The translations under genes were made by a program, and so were the position numbers. The notes below the pieces were generated by a model that saw only the letters and a program-made list of their open reading frames with translations, did no database searches and was not told the origin of the DNA. A DNA stretch of 49,813 nt from NCBI GenBank assembly GCA_019115765.1, contig DXCZ01000076.1:1-49813 (forward strand), read 5' to 3'. Positions 16,016 to 25,435 of this stretch are shown here, piece after piece. The DNA comes from Candidatus Mediterraneibacter stercoripullorum. GTDB taxonomy: Bacteria > Bacillota > Clostridia > Lachnospirales > Lachnospiraceae. Numbering within the stretch: position 1 is the stretch's first letter; the number at the start of each line of letters is the position of its first letter.

Positions 16016-17225
16016 GAACGACCATATTAATGAAAGCATATTAAGCGATGAGATCCGGGAGCACCAGAAGGAGAACCGGATCGACCATATGACATATCTC
16101 CCGGGCATGGAGGTGATCGAATCCGATGTGATGGATCAGGTGCTGGCCGCCATGAACGCATATGACTATGATAAATATACGGACAGCGATGTGCTCCGGG
16201 CACTGGCAAAGGACAATCGGACCCCGGAAGACTTTGCGGCCCTCCTCTCTCCGGCGGCTCTTCCTCATCTGGAAGAGATGGCGCAGCTGGCACAGCAGGA
16301 GACTAGGAAGCATTTCGGAAACTCGGTCTATATGTTTACGCCGATCTATATCGCGAATTACTGCGAGAACTACTGCATTTACTGCGGCTTCAACTGCCAC
16401 AACAAGATCCGCCGGGCAAAGCTGAACTATGAAGAGATCGATAAGGAGATGAAGGCGATCGCGGAGAGCGGGCTTCAGGAGATTCTGATCCTTACCGGAG
16501 AGAGCCGGGCAAAGTCCGATGTGGAATATATCGGCGAGGCATGTAAGATCGCCCGGAAATATTTCAAGGTCATCGGTCTGGAAGTATATCCTATGAATTC
16601 CGATGAGTACCGTTACCTTCACGAGTGCGGCGCCGATTATGTGACGGTTTTCCAGGAAACCTATAATTCGGACAAATACGAAACCCTGCACCTTGCCGGA
16701 CACAAGCGCATCTTCCCCTACCGGGTCAATACCCAGGAACGTGCGCTGATGGGCGGCATGAGGGGAGTGGCCTTCGCGGCTCTGCTGGGGCTGGATGATT
16801 TCAGAAAGGATGCTTTCGCCACGGGTATGCACGCCTGGCTCCTCCAGAGAAAATATCCTCACGCGGAGATCTCCTTCTCCTGTCCCCGCCTGCGGCCCAT
16901 CATCAACAACGACCGGATCAACCCCATGGATGTCCATGAGGCCCAGCTCCTTCAGGTGGTTACCGCTTACCGGCTGTTCATGCCTTATGCCGGCATAACC
17001 ATCTCTACCCGGGAATGTGCGAGAGTGCGGGATAATATCGTCAACATTGCGGCGACAAAGATATCCGCGGGAGTCAGCACCGGTATCGGAAGCCATGTGG
17101 AGGAAGTGGAAGACAAAGGAGACGAGCAGTTTGAGATCTCCGATTCCCGGACGGTAGACGAGGTGTACCGGGACCTGACCCGGCTTCACCTGCAGCCGGT
17201 CATGAGCGATTACATCTATGTGTAG
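16008..17225 (+). CDS. thiH: 2-iminoacetate synthase ThiH (radical SAM)
   Basis: A 405-residue radical SAM enzyme that cleaves tyrosine to dehydroglycine, the anaerobic route for the thiazole nitrogen and carbon (aerobes use ThiO). The cluster motif [10 protein letters not shown] (Cys at about residues 119, 123, 126) follows TPIYIANY. Further motifs are [10 protein letters not shown] (about 158-167), [20 protein letters not shown], and the C-terminal [13 protein letters not shown] region. Length is close to family members (370-470). Use of ThiH fits a strict anaerobe. Confidence 0.95.
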   Translation: MSKNDHINESILSDEIREHQKENRIDHMTYLPGMEVIESDVMDQVLAAMNAYDYDKYTDSDVLRALAKDNRTPEDFAALLSPAALPHLEEMAQLAQQETRKHFGNSVYMFTPIYIANYCENYCIYCGFNCHNKIRRAKLNYEEIDKEMKAIAESGLQEILILTGESRAKSDVEYIGEACKIARKYFKVIGLEVYPMNSDEYRYLHECGADYVTVFQETYNSDKYETLHLAGHKRIFPYRVNTQERALMGGMRGVAFAALLGLDDFRKDAFATGMHAWLLQRKYPHAEISFSCPRLRPIINNDRINPMDVHEAQLLQVVTAYRLFMPYAGITISTRECARVRDNIVNIAATKISAGVSTGIGSHVEEVEDKGDEQFEISDSRTVDEVYRDLTRLHLQPVMSDYIYV

Positions 17226-17273
17226 GAAATGTGCTGCATGTAAGGAAAATGTATATAAGGAAACACGAGTAAG

Positions 17274-17984
17274 ATGTGCAAGAGAATGAAATATCAGGAG
17301 ATCGATTTCTCAAAAGTGATCGCAGTCTCCAACCGTCACCTGACCCGCCTGCCCTATCTGGAGCAGGCGGACCGGATCTGCAGCTTCCATCCGAGGGCGT
17401 TCCTGCTCCGGGAGAAGGATCTGCCGCCGGAAGAGTACCTGAGACTTGCAGAAGAAGTAAAGCGGATCTGTGACCGGCATCATGTAACTATGATCGCTCA
17501 TTTCTACCCGGAGGCAGCAGAGAGAATCGGATCCCGGTTCCTCCATCTGCCTCTGTGGAAGCTGAAGGAACTGCGGCGGGGATCCTGCGAAGCTCCGGAC
17601 GAAGAGACAAATGGAGTGACAGGTGAAGTGCGAGATGATGAGAACAGAGTAAAAACATCTGGTGTGCCGCAAAATTCCACGCCGCAAAACCCCATGCCGC
17701 AGAAGGGCGGCCTCAAGATCGGCGTCTCTGTCCATTCTGCGGAAGAAGCCCGGGAGGCGGTTCGGCTGGGGACCTCCTATCTCACAGCAGGTCATATATT
17801 TGCCACGGACTGCAAGAAGGGGGTTCCGCCCCGGGGACTGGAATTCTTAAAAGGAATCTGTGAACTGGCTCCTGTGCCTGTGTACGGGATCGGAGGGATC
17901 AGGCTGGATCCGGAGCAGATCCGAGAGGTACTGGCGCAGGGAGCGGCGGGGGCGTGTATCATGTCGCAGATGATGAGGATGTAG
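17274..17984 (+). CDS. thiE: Thiamine phosphate synthase / TenI-family protein
   Basis: A 236-residue TIM-barrel protein of the ThiE/TenI family, which either couples the pyrimidine and thiazole moieties (ThiE) or aromatises the thiazole (TenI). Family features are VIAVSNRHL near the N-terminus, ILLREKDLPP-like LLREKDLPPEEYLRLA (about residues 43-58), IGVSVHSAEEAREA (about 151-164), FATDCKKGVPPRGLEFL (about 177-193) and VYGIGGI (about 203-209). Residues ~108-146 form a hydrophilic insertion (DEETNGV... with repeated PQN) not typical of the family. As the only ThiE-like gene in the operon it probably serves as thiamine phosphate synthase, but TenI activity cannot be excluded. A weak AGGA site precedes the start. 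Confidence 0.8.
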   Translation: MCKRMKYQEIDFSKVIAVSNRHLTRLPYLEQADRICSFHPRAFLLREKDLPPEEYLRLAEEVKRICDRHHVTMIAHFYPEAAERIGSRFLHLPLWKLKELRRGSCEAPDEETNGVTGEVRDDENRVKTSGVPQNSTPQNPMPQKGGLKIGVSVHSAEEAREAVRLGTSYLTAGHIFATDCKKGVPPRGLEFLKGICELAPVPVYGIGGIRLDPEQIREVLAQGAAGACIMSQMMRM

Positions 17985-18004
17985 GGAGAATGCTGCGCAA
18001 AGGG

Positions 18005-18034
18005 TTTACGAAAATACGATATCTGCCGTATAAT
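18005..18034 (+). promoter_or_regulatory. Candidate promoter of the pRiA4b/SEC-C gene
   Basis: TTTACG (18005-18010) and TATAAT (18029-18034), 18-bp spacer. The gene starts about 45 bp after the expected transcription start. Confidence 0.4.
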
Positions 18035-18086
18035 AAATCAAAAAAGTTCAGACAAAAGAGGACAGTCAGGAAAGGATAGAGATATT

Positions 18087-20225
18087 ATGGCAGGATATGT
18101 AATGAAGATAGCTCTGGAGAATACCCATCCGCCGGTGTGGAGGCGTGTGATGCTCCCGGATAAAATAACGTTTGCAGATCTCCACAGAGTGATCCAGATT
18201 CTGTTTGGGTGGGAAGATTTCCATCTGCATGACTTCGTTACCCCTTCGCGCCGGGTGAGTATAGGCTCCGGATCAGATGAATGGGAAAGTTATGATTATG
18301 AGGAGCATGACGTTCTGGTGGATGGCTTCTGGGATTCCTGCAAATGGATCCGGTATACTTATGATTTCGGTGACAGCTGGGAGCATAAGATCACCTATGA
18401 GAAGACGGATGAAGAATATCACGGCCGGACAGCAGTGCTGGTGAAGGCAAAGGGGGATAACTTTGCCGAGGACAGCGGCGGCATATACGGGGAAGAGGCC
18501 AGAGAACCTTTTGTATGGGAAAAAACGGCAAATGAGCTGGAAGAATTTCAAATTCCGGCACGTTCGGGGGAGAAACTTCAGATTCCGGAGAGCCCGATGG
18601 AGATGATGAAACGGCTTGCCGGTATGCTGGACGAACAGTGGGAACAAGTGAAGAAAGTTCAGGAACAACGCAGCCACTCCGAGGTTGGCAAAAAAGTGAA
18701 AATGTGGGAACAGAGCCGTGAAGAGGACGGCGCGGCCGAAACTGTGCCGGGGACAAAAACGAACCAAGAACTTCTCGGAGGTCTTTCCCGTCAGGAGGCC
18801 AAGGATTATTGCAAATATCTGCAGATTCCGGTCCCGGAAACGGAAGAGAAAGAAAATATGATCCGGAAGATCGCGGCGGAGTTCCGGACACATCCGGAAT
18901 ACCTGTTGTATGTATTGGATGAAAATGAATACAAAGAGTTCGTGAGATGGAGCAGGCAGCAGCCGGGCGAGATCAGCGATCCGGACCGGCAGCCTGACAT
19001 GCCTGCCAAGGCGCTTGCCCTGGGCCTTATGGATCTGAGCTGCGCTCAGGAAAACGGCAGTCAGGTGATGAAGATAAGCTTTGCGTCCGATCTGGAAGAG
19101 ATCGTGAGACCCTTAACAAACTGCCGCCCGATATGGCGGTGGTTAAAGGGGTATTCGGATAAGCTCAGGAGCTTTATCCTTGTACACGGCATGATCGAGA
19201 TGGAGGAATTGTATCGGCTGTTCTGCGATACATATAAAGAAACCGTCACCCGGACAGACTTCTTCCGGTTCGTTTACTGGCACGCTAGATTCAATAATCT
19301 GATCCAGACCATGTACACGCCGGATGGAACCTGTTATGCTGCGGCCTGCCAGATCGACGGCAGCCAAGTGCTGGCAGATCGAGAAAAATATGCGGCTGAT
19401 ATGGACTATAAAAGATGGACGAAGTCAGAGCTGGTGAAAAAGGCAGACGGGGTAATGGAGAATACTGCAGCGCTTCAGGAACTTTACGCAGGGATAATGT
19501 ATGGAATGGGTCTGCCTGAGCCGGCGGCAGAGCAGATCATGGAAGACATCGTAATGGAGATTAAAAACGGGTGGACACTGACGGAGATTATGGAGGAGAC
19601 ACTCCTGCCGGATCCGGAACAGGAGAGTTTGATGTCCATAGGCGCGATGTGGACTAATCTGGCTGACGCTATGCTGGAGATGGAACTTCCCATGCTCAAA
19701 GGGAGAAGCCGTAAAGAGTATGCCTCTCTGAAGAATATCTCTCCCTGGGAGGTGGGAATGGTCCTCCCCCCTAAGAATAAAACAAATACAAAAGACAGGC
19801 ATATATGGGAATTCTCTGTGAAGGAACAAGAAAACATATATCTTGCATGGAATGAAGCCGTTCCGGGGATAGAAGAAATATGGGAATTTGCTGAAAAAGA
19901 AAACATCTGGTCGGAAGAATATCTGTTTTTGCTGGCGGATATCTGTTCTTTCTATAAAGAAAAACAGAAGGTCCGGCAGCTGATCCGCCGTCTGAAGAAA
20001 AGTTCTGCCAGGGGAAGAGAAGCGGCGGAATTTCTAGAACTGGATATGGACGGTGATCTGGATAGAATGCTGAATGAAATGGATTTTGCCATGCGGGGAG
20101 GATTTTACGAGGAGGATCGGACGCCTGTCCAGATGCCCTATGTCAGGACCAATCCCAAGATCGGCAGAAACGCTCCATGCCCCTGCGGGTCAGGGAAGAA
20201 ATATAAGAAATGCTGTGGGAAATAA
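18087..20225 (+). CDS. pRiA4b ORF-3 domain protein with C-terminal SEC-C zinc motif
   Basis: A 712-residue cytoplasmic protein. Residues ~1-165 match the plasmid pRiA4b ORF-3 (IS1096 TnpR-like) family: [19 protein letters not shown], then [19 protein letters not shown], and [13 protein letters not shown]. The middle is helical and unrecognised. The extreme C-terminus is a SEC-C zinc-binding motif, [19 protein letters not shown] (Cys-x-Cys...Cys-Cys), also found at the end of SecA. Function is unknown. The family is common in clostridia as a single cytosolic gene and is not necessarily mobile. The start is preceded by AGGAAAGGA. It is followed by a strong hairpin (20320-20356). Confidence 0.8.
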   Translation: MAGYVMKIALENTHPPVWRRVMLPDKITFADLHRVIQILFGWEDFHLHDFVTPSRRVSIGSGSDEWESYDYEEHDVLVDGFWDSCKWIRYTYDFGDSWEHKITYEKTDEEYHGRTAVLVKAKGDNFAEDSGGIYGEEAREPFVWEKTANELEEFQIPARSGEKLQIPESPMEMMKRLAGMLDEQWEQVKKVQEQRSHSEVGKKVKMWEQSREEDGAAETVPGTKTNQELLGGLSRQEAKDYCKYLQIPVPETEEKENMIRKIAAEFRTHPEYLLYVLDENEYKEFVRWSRQQPGEISDPDRQPDMPAKALALGLMDLSCAQENGSQVMKISFASDLEEIVRPLTNCRPIWRWLKGYSDKLRSFILVHGMIEMEELYRLFCDTYKETVTRTDFFRFVYWHARFNNLIQTMYTPDGTCYAAACQIDGSQVLADREKYAADMDYKRWTKSELVKKADGVMENTAALQELYAGIMYGMGLPEPAAEQIMEDIVMEIKNGWTLTEIMEETLLPDPEQESLMSIGAMWTNLADAMLEMELPMLKGRSRKEYASLKNISPWEVGMVLPPKNKTNTKDRHIWEFSVKEQENIYLAWNEAVPGIEEIWEFAEKENIWSEEYLFLLADICSFYKEKQKVRQLIRRLKKSSARGREAAEFLELDMDGDLDRMLNEMDFAMRGGFYEEDRTPVQMPYVRTNPKIGRNAPCPCGSGKKYKKCCGK

Positions 20226-20319
20226 GTTTGTGCCTGGAAGAAGCTGTCCGTTCCGGCGGTCAGAGAAATTTCTGTTATAAAGAAAATGGGGCTGTCGGGA
20301 AGTAGATAGTTCCAAGCAG

Positions 20320-20356
20320 GGGGCAGGCGTAACTCATAACGAGTCACGCCTGCCCC
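20320..20356 (+). terminator. Strong terminator-type hairpin
   Basis: GGGGCAGGCG (20320-20329) pairs with CGCCTGCCCC (20347-20356), with an inner ACTC/GAGT pairing. The expected T-tract is absent and is replaced six bases later by GTGTGCC, which looks like the 5' end of a group II intron. It was probably the terminator of the SEC-C gene. Confidence 0.5.
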
Positions 20357-20362
20357 TGAAAT

Positions 20363-20596
20363 GTGTGCCGAGCATAACACTAATCTTACTGGTGAAAGTC
20401 CAGTCACGGATATTTACTGCCAAGTATAGCGAACTACAAGCCTCGAGGCTTAAAAAAACCCGAATTCTCTGGGATTGCCTCTTCCCTGTATGTCAGGGGC
20501 TAAAAATCGGTATTAACCGGCAGCCCTATTGCGCCAATTCCTTCGTATCTGGATTCTGTCTCAAGCTTCAGCAAAGAAGCTTAAGCCGACAATACA
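20363..20596 (+). mobile_element. 5' remnant of a group IIC intron (no ORF)
   Basis: The stretch starts GTGTGCCGAGCATAACAC, with GTGTG matching the group II 5' consensus GTGYG. It continues with CTGGTGAAAGTCCAG, a segment like the domain I GGTGAAAGTCC of bacterial introns. It lies 6 bp after a terminator stem-loop, the known target of class C introns. There is no reverse transcriptase frame and no domain V, so at most the 5' part survives. The end point is uncertain. A CTCAAGCTTC/GAAGCTTAAG hairpin lies at about 20561-20586. The rest of the 376-bp gap between the SEC-C gene and treC shows nothing else. Confidence 0.45.
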
Positions 20597-20601
20597 GGAT
20601 T

Positions 20602-22263
20602 TTATTTATACCATACAACTGCCTCATAGGGCCTCAGTGTCCACACCGTTCCTTCCGGTGTTTTCTCATCTTGATAGTTCCCGATCACCCGCTCGTATCC
20701 GGATACATCCGGCGCGTCTTTCCACTGGCATTCTCTGCCGTAGAAGTTTGCCGCCATGATCAGCTCATGGCCCTCATACGTCCTGCGATATGCAAATACA
20801 CAGGGATCCTTCTGAGCCAGCGGCTGGATATCGCCGTAAGCGATGACGTCCAGTTCTTTTCTCAGAGCGATCAGCTTCTGATAATAGTGGAAGATGGAAT
20901 CCTCATCCTTTAGCTGGTCTGCCGCATTGATCTTTGTGTGGTTCCCGTTCACTGCGATCCAGGGCTCCGCACTGTCTTCAGCGGAGAATCCGGCGTACTT
21001 CGTATCATCCCACTGCATGGGCGTACGTCCGTTGTCACGGGAGTGGATCTGGATGATGCGCAGGGCGTCGGAAGCGGACAGCCCTTTGTCCTGCAGGATC
21101 TGATAATGGTTCAGGCTTTCCACATCCTTGAACTGGGAGATGTCTGTGAAGTCTGTGTTGGTCATACCGATCTCCTCGCCCTGGTATACATAAGGCGTAC
21201 CTCTCAGGCAGTGGATGACAGTTCCCAGCATCTTTGCAGATTCCTTCCAGTATTTTCCCTCATCGCCAAAACGGGATACCACACGGGGCTGGTCGTGGTT
21301 GCACCAGAATACAGCGTTCCATGCGTTGTGCTCCGCCATGCCGGTCTGCCACTGGAAGATAATGTCCTTGAGCTTCTGGAAATCTGCGGGGACAAGTACC
21401 CATTTCTCATTGCCCATGAAGTCTACCTTCAGGTGATGGAAGCTGAATACCATGGACAGCTCATGGGTATCAGCGCCTGCATATTTGTAGCAGTTCTCGA
21501 TGGATGTGCTGGACATCTCGCCCACCGTGATGATCTCGGCATCTGTTCCGAAGGTCATGTCGTGGAGTTCCTTCAGATATTTGTGGATGTTGGGGCCGTC
21601 TGTGTAATATTTCCGCCCGTCACCGGTCTCATCGTCCTCGAAGCATTCCTTGCTGATCAGGTTGATGACGTCGAAGCGGAAGCCCTTTACTCCTTTATCC
21701 ATCCAGAAACGGATGATCTTCTGTACTTCTTTTCTTACATTTTCATTATCCCAGTTCAGGTCTGCCTGGCTTACGTGGAACAGGTGGAGATAATACTCGT
21801 CGAATTTTTCTACATATTCCCATGCATTTCCGCCGAACTTGCTCTCCCAGTTGGTAGGCGGCACGCCGTTTCCTTTCCCTTTGCGGAAGAAGAAGAAATC
21901 TTTGTAGTAAGGATCGCCTGCCATGGCTTTTTTAAACCACTCATGCTCAGTGGAAACATGGTTGAACACCATATCGAACATCAGGCGGATGCCTCTTTTG
22001 TCTGCCTCTGCGATCAGTTCCTCTACGTCTGCCATCGTGCCGTATCTGGGATCGATATTATAGTAATCCGCGATATCATATCCGTTGTCGTTCTGAGGAG
22101 ATACGAAGAACGGAGTGAGCCAGATATAGTCCACGCCCAACTCTTTGATATAATCCAGTTTTTCAATCACGCCTCGGAGATCTCCCAGTCCGTCTTTATT
22201 CGTATCGCAGAAGGACTTGGGATAGATCTGATATACAGTGCTCTTTCTGAAATCTGTTTTCAT
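20602..22263 (-). CDS. treC: Alpha,alpha-phosphotrehalase (GH13)
   Basis: A 553-residue cytosolic GH13 enzyme that hydrolyses trehalose 6-phosphate to glucose and glucose 6-phosphate. It shows the (beta/alpha)8 signatures DYIWLTPFFVSPQNDNGYDIADY (Asp in region I), FDMVFNHVS, GFRFDVINLIS (nucleophile Asp about residue 200), GEMSS (acid Glu about 250) and FWCNHDQPR (about 320). It is homologous to oligo-1,6-glucosidase. The trehalose 6-phosphate assignment rests on the neighbouring trehalose PTS gene, 93 bp upstream on the same strand, and on treR. Length is that of B. subtilis TreA and E. coli TreC (about 550-560). Confidence 0.9.
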   Translation of the reverse strand: MKTDFRKSTVYQIYPKSFCDTNKDGLGDLRGVIEKLDYIKELGVDYIWLTPFFVSPQNDNGYDIADYYNIDPRYGTMADVEELIAEADKRGIRLMFDMVFNHVSTEHEWFKKAMAGDPYYKDFFFFRKGKGNGVPPTNWESKFGGNAWEYVEKFDEYYLHLFHVSQADLNWDNENVRKEVQKIIRFWMDKGVKGFRFDVINLISKECFEDDETGDGRKYYTDGPNIHKYLKELHDMTFGTDAEIITVGEMSSTSIENCYKYAGADTHELSMVFSFHHLKVDFMGNEKWVLVPADFQKLKDIIFQWQTGMAEHNAWNAVFWCNHDQPRVVSRFGDEGKYWKESAKMLGTVIHCLRGTPYVYQGEEIGMTNTDFTDISQFKDVESLNHYQILQDKGLSASDALRIIQIHSRDNGRTPMQWDDTKYAGFSAEDSAEPWIAVNGNHTKINAADQLKDEDSIFHYYQKLIALRKELDVIAYGDIQPLAQKDPCVFAYRRTYEGHELIMAANFYGRECQWKDAPDVSGYERVIGNYQDEKTPEGTVWTLRPYEAVVWYK

Positions 22264-22356
22264 AACTTCAAAACCTGCCCTTTCCTTGTTATGGTTTGTC
22301 TATACCCGGCCCGCAGATCCTGCCGCGTGCCGGGAGCCATCGTGTTCTGATTTCTG

Positions 22357-24327
22357 TTAATCCCAGGAGATGACCGTTGTTTCTCCTGCTTTTGCGTCCA
22401 TACCGGAGTGCATTTTGATATTTGCAGCGCTTCCTTCGCCTGTTACGATCAGCATAGTAGTGCAGGGATGTCCGGCTGCTTTGATCTTGACCGGATCGAA
22501 TTCGATCAGCGGCTGTCCTGCCTTTACATGATCTCCTTCGTTTACAAGGAGCTTGAATCCGTCTCCGCCCATATCTACGGTATCAACGCCCACGTGGATC
22601 AGGAGTTCCAGTCCGTTGGGAAGTGTCAGGCCGCATGCATGGCCGGTGTCAGCCATAACAATGCTCACGTCACAGTCTGCCGGAGCGGTAACGACTGTAT
22701 TGGAAGGCTCGATTGCGAGTCCGTCGCCCATGATTTTCTGTGAGAATACATCGTCCGGTGCTTCCTCGATGGGCATTACTTTTCCGTCAAGGATGGATTT
22801 CAGTTCTTTTACATCTGCTGCGGGAGCAGCGTTCTCTGTCTTTGCCTCAACAGCTGCAGTGCTTTCTGCCGCTGTATCAGCAGCCGGAGCAGCCTCTTTG
22901 CCGAAACGGTCTTCTTTGCTAAGTCTGATCCGTCCTACGATAGTAGTCAGGACAAACGGAACGACGATCGCTACAGCCATGGCCAGCAGGAAGATCAGCC
23001 AGAACTCCGGTTTGATGGAAAGGATTCCCGGAAGTCCGCCGACGCCGATACTCAGAGCCTCTACGCCGAAGCCGACAGAGATCATTGCCGCGCAGCAGGA
23101 ACCGATCATACCGCATACAAGCGGGAAGCCGTATTTCAGGTTAACACCGAAGAGTGCAGGTTCTGTAACACCCAGGTAACAGGAGATACATGCCGGTACA
23201 TTGACCTGCTGTGCCCGCTCGTTCTTCTTCTGAAGGAAGGACATAGCCAGTACGCTGGAGCCCTGTGCGATATTTGACAGAGCGATCATAGGCCAGAGGA
23301 TCGTGGAATCTGCCGTGTTGATCAGCTGTGTATCGATGGCGTTTGTCATGTGGTGCAGACCGGTCATAACCAGCGGAGCGTATAACAGACCGAATACCGC
23401 TGCAAACAGGAAGCGGAAGTCAGATGTAAGACCTGCATATACTACATCACCGATAGCGTTTCCGATCGTCCAGCCGATGGGACCTACAATTGTATGTGCG
23501 ATGATAACTGCCGGAACAAGGGAGCAGAACGGAACCACGATCATGCTGACTACTTCCGGACATATCTTCTTAAAGAACTTCTCAAGGTAAACAAGGACGA
23601 AGCCGGCCATCATAGCTGCAATGACCTGTCCCTGATAACCGATCATCTCTACCTGTGCAAATCCGAAATCCCATACAGGAATCTGATCCGCGGGAGTATC
23701 TGCCACGCTGAAGCCGTTCAGCAGCTGGGAAGATACAAGTGTCAGACCAAGAACAATACCAAGAATCTGTGTGGTACCCATCTTCTTGGTGATGGACCAT
23801 ACGATACCTACCGGCAGCAGGTGGAATACAGCTTCACCGATCAGCCACAGGAAATTGTACATTCCATTCCAGAACTGATAAACATCTGCCAGACTCTGTG
23901 TTCCGTTATTGAAGAAATTAATCTCACCGATAATATTTCGGAAGCCCAGCACAAGACCGCCGCAGATCAGGGCCGGGATCAGAGGAGCGAAGATCTCGCC
24001 CAGTGTACCCATGACTTTCTGAAGTGGATTCTGATTAGTCTTGGCAGCAGCTTTCACGGCGTCCTTACTTACACCTTCGATTCCGGCGTAAGAGGTGAAC
24101 TCATTATAAAATGTTGCTACATCGTTGCCGATAATAACCTGGTACTGGCCCGCCTGGGTAAATGTACCTTTGACGCTTGGCAGATCCTCGATTGCTTTTT
24201 CATCCGCCTTTTTCGGATCGACCAGTACGAAACGCATTCTTGTCATGCAGTGGGATACCGCCTGTATATTTCCTTTTCCCCCGATCAGATCCAACAGACG
24301 TTTTACATCATTTTCATACTTGCCCAT
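22357..24327 (-). CDS. treP: PTS trehalose transporter EIIBCA
   Basis: A 656-residue membrane protein that imports and phosphorylates trehalose. Its order is EIIB (residues ~1-85; phosphorylated Cys in SHCMTRMRFVL), EIIC (about 105-470; some ten membrane spans, GLHHMTNAIDTQLI signature), a Pro/Ala/Glu-rich linker, and EIIA of the glucose type (about 510-656; phospho-His in LLIHVGVDTVDMGGDGF). Many trehalose permeases lack the EIIA domain, so this one is self-sufficient. The gene is the first of a treP-treC operon, divergent from treR. Its promoter carries TreR-like operators. The start follows a GGAGAGAAAC site. Confidence 0.92.
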   Translation of the reverse strand: MGKYENDVKRLLDLIGGKGNIQAVSHCMTRMRFVLVDPKKADEKAIEDLPSVKGTFTQAGQYQVIIGNDVATFYNEFTSYAGIEGVSKDAVKAAAKTNQNPLQKVMGTLGEIFAPLIPALICGGLVLGFRNIIGEINFFNNGTQSLADVYQFWNGMYNFLWLIGEAVFHLLPVGIVWSITKKMGTTQILGIVLGLTLVSSQLLNGFSVADTPADQIPVWDFGFAQVEMIGYQGQVIAAMMAGFVLVYLEKFFKKICPEVVSMIVVPFCSLVPAVIIAHTIVGPIGWTIGNAIGDVVYAGLTSDFRFLFAAVFGLLYAPLVMTGLHHMTNAIDTQLINTADSTILWPMIALSNIAQGSSVLAMSFLQKKNERAQQVNVPACISCYLGVTEPALFGVNLKYGFPLVCGMIGSCCAAMISVGFGVEALSIGVGGLPGILSIKPEFWLIFLLAMAVAIVVPFVLTTIVGRIRLSKEDRFGKEAAPAADTAAESTAAVEAKTENAAPAADVKELKSILDGKVMPIEEAPDDVFSQKIMGDGLAIEPSNTVVTAPADCDVSIVMADTGHACGLTLPNGLELLIHVGVDTVDMGGDGFKLLVNEGDHVKAGQPLIEFDPVKIKAAGHPCTTMLIVTGEGSAANIKMHSGMDAKAGETTVISWD

Positions 24328-24377
24328 TGTTTCTCTCCTTTTCTCTTTAAACTGGTTTTATTGTTCCCACAGACAAG

Positions 24378-24441
24378 TTCTTTAAACGAACCGAACTTGT
24401 TTGAACAACTACACTATAGCACTCTTGTTTAAACATGTCAA
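24378..24441 (-). promoter_or_regulatory. treP promoter with TreR-like operators
   Basis: On the minus strand TTGACA (complement of 24436-24441) and TATAGT (complement of 24413-24418) have a 17-bp spacer. The perfect palindrome TGTTTAAACA (24426-24435) fills the spacer next to the -35. A second site TGTTTGAACA (24398-24407) lies just after the -10, and a weaker TTTAAAC copy at 24381-24387 lies further downstream. Repression by TreR at the spacer operator is inferred. Confidence 0.7.
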
Positions 24442-24542
24442 CGAGGGAAATAGAAAATGTTAAGTTTCGGTTAAACTTAACAAAAACAGGCAAGAAATTT
24501 TGTGAAGATGTTCAGAACATATCGTGGAGTTTCAGGTTACTC

Positions 24543-24590
24543 TTGATTTTCATGTAGGGCGTTTTTATAATGAAGTGAGATGTTTAAACA
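24543..24590 (+). promoter_or_regulatory. treR promoter with operator
   Basis: TTGATT (24543-24548) and TATAAT (24566-24571) are 17 bp apart. The palindrome TGTTTAAACA (24581-24590) follows just after the expected start of transcription, identical to the main treP operator, which suggests autorepression. Confidence 0.7.
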
Positions 24591-24605
24591 AGAGGTGTGA
24601 ACAAA

Positions 24606-25334
24606 ATGCCAAAAGCTAAATACGACCACATATACAGAGATTTAAAAGAAAAGATCGAGACAGAATATTATGCATATCAGGAGATGCTCCCCTCAGAACA
24701 TGCACTGGTGGAGGAGTACGGCTGCTCCCGCAACACCGTCCGCCGGGCTATTGCCGGTCTGACAGCAGACGGTTATGTCCAGCCCATGCACGGGAAGGGC
24801 GTGAGAAATATTTTCCAGCCGATTGAGCAGACTGCGTTTACAGTGGGCGGGATCGAATCCTTCAAGGAGTCGGCGGCACGCAACAGAAAGGCAGCGTTTA
24901 CCCGGGTCCTGCAGTTCGCTGAGATCACGGCGGACAGTAAGATTGAGAAACGGACAGGGTTTCGGGAGGGAACAGAGCTCTTTTATGTACAGAGGCTGCG
25001 GTTCCTGGACGGCAAGCCTCTGATTCTGGACCACAACTATTTCAGGAAGGATCTGACACGGGGCCTCACGCCGGAGATCGCTGCCCGATCGGTTTACGAC
25101 TACCTGGAGGGAGAGCTGGGGATTACTATTTCTACCAGTAAAAGAACTCTGACCGTAGAACGGGTCACTCAGGTTGATGAAAAGTACATTGAGCTGAAGG
25201 ACTACAACTGTATGGCTGTTATCACCAGCCAGACTTTCGATGACAATGGGATACAGTTTGAGTATACACAGTCCCGGCACAGGCCGGATTATTTCTTATT
25301 CCAGGATGTGGCGACGAGACACAGGATGAAATAA
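24606..25334 (+). CDS. treR: Trehalose operon repressor TreR (GntR/HutC family)
   Basis: A 242-residue regulator with an N-terminal winged helix-turn-helix (about residues 3-70; YDHIYRDLKEKIE, LPSEHALVEEYGCSRNTVRRAI-like MLPSEHALVEEYGCSRNTVR) and a C-terminal UTRA effector domain (about 90-240) that binds trehalose 6-phosphate in characterised homologues. ATG 24606 is chosen because AGAGGT sits 9 bases upstream; a GTG three codons earlier overlaps that site. The gene is divergent from treP-treC, and both promoters carry the same 10-bp palindrome. Confidence 0.9.
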   Translation: MPKAKYDHIYRDLKEKIETEYYAYQEMLPSEHALVEEYGCSRNTVRRAIAGLTADGYVQPMHGKGVRNIFQPIEQTAFTVGGIESFKESAARNRKAAFTRVLQFAEITADSKIEKRTGFREGTELFYVQRLRFLDGKPLILDHNYFRKDLTRGLTPEIAARSVYDYLEGELGITISTSKRTLTVERVTQVDEKYIELKDYNCMAVITSQTFDDNGIQFEYTQSRHRPDYFLFQDVATRHRMK

Positions 25335-25339
25335 ACCAC

Positions 25340-25384
25340 AATTGGGGACGTAGTAAAATCGAATTTCACTACGTCCCCAATTGA
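25340..25384. repeat. Near-perfect long palindrome between convergent genes (REP-like)
   Basis: AATTGGGGACGTAGT (25340-25354) is exactly inverted downstream (ACTACGTCCCCAATT, 25368-25382), and the AT-rich centre is largely self-complementary. Further GTCCC words follow (about 25396 and 25416). The unit resembles the short GGGGAC-containing palindromes that REP-associated tyrosine transposases leave in Firmicutes. It also sits where treR and the glycosyltransferase operon converge, so it could act as a two-way terminator. Confidence 0.5.
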
Positions 25385-25435
25385 ATTTCAGTGTGTCCCA
25401 AATCGAGATTTGCCCTGTCCCTTTTCTGCGATTTC

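Noticed and set aside
18087-20225. Mobile-element call for the pRiA4b ORF-3 protein because of its plasmid-derived family name
   Set aside because: The family name is historical. The gene carries a SEC-C motif, has no transposase signature or inverted repeats, and resembles chromosomal housekeeping-type copies.
20938-22350. 470-codon open frame opposite treC
   Set aside because: Antisense shadow of the GH13 gene with biased composition and no recognisable motif.
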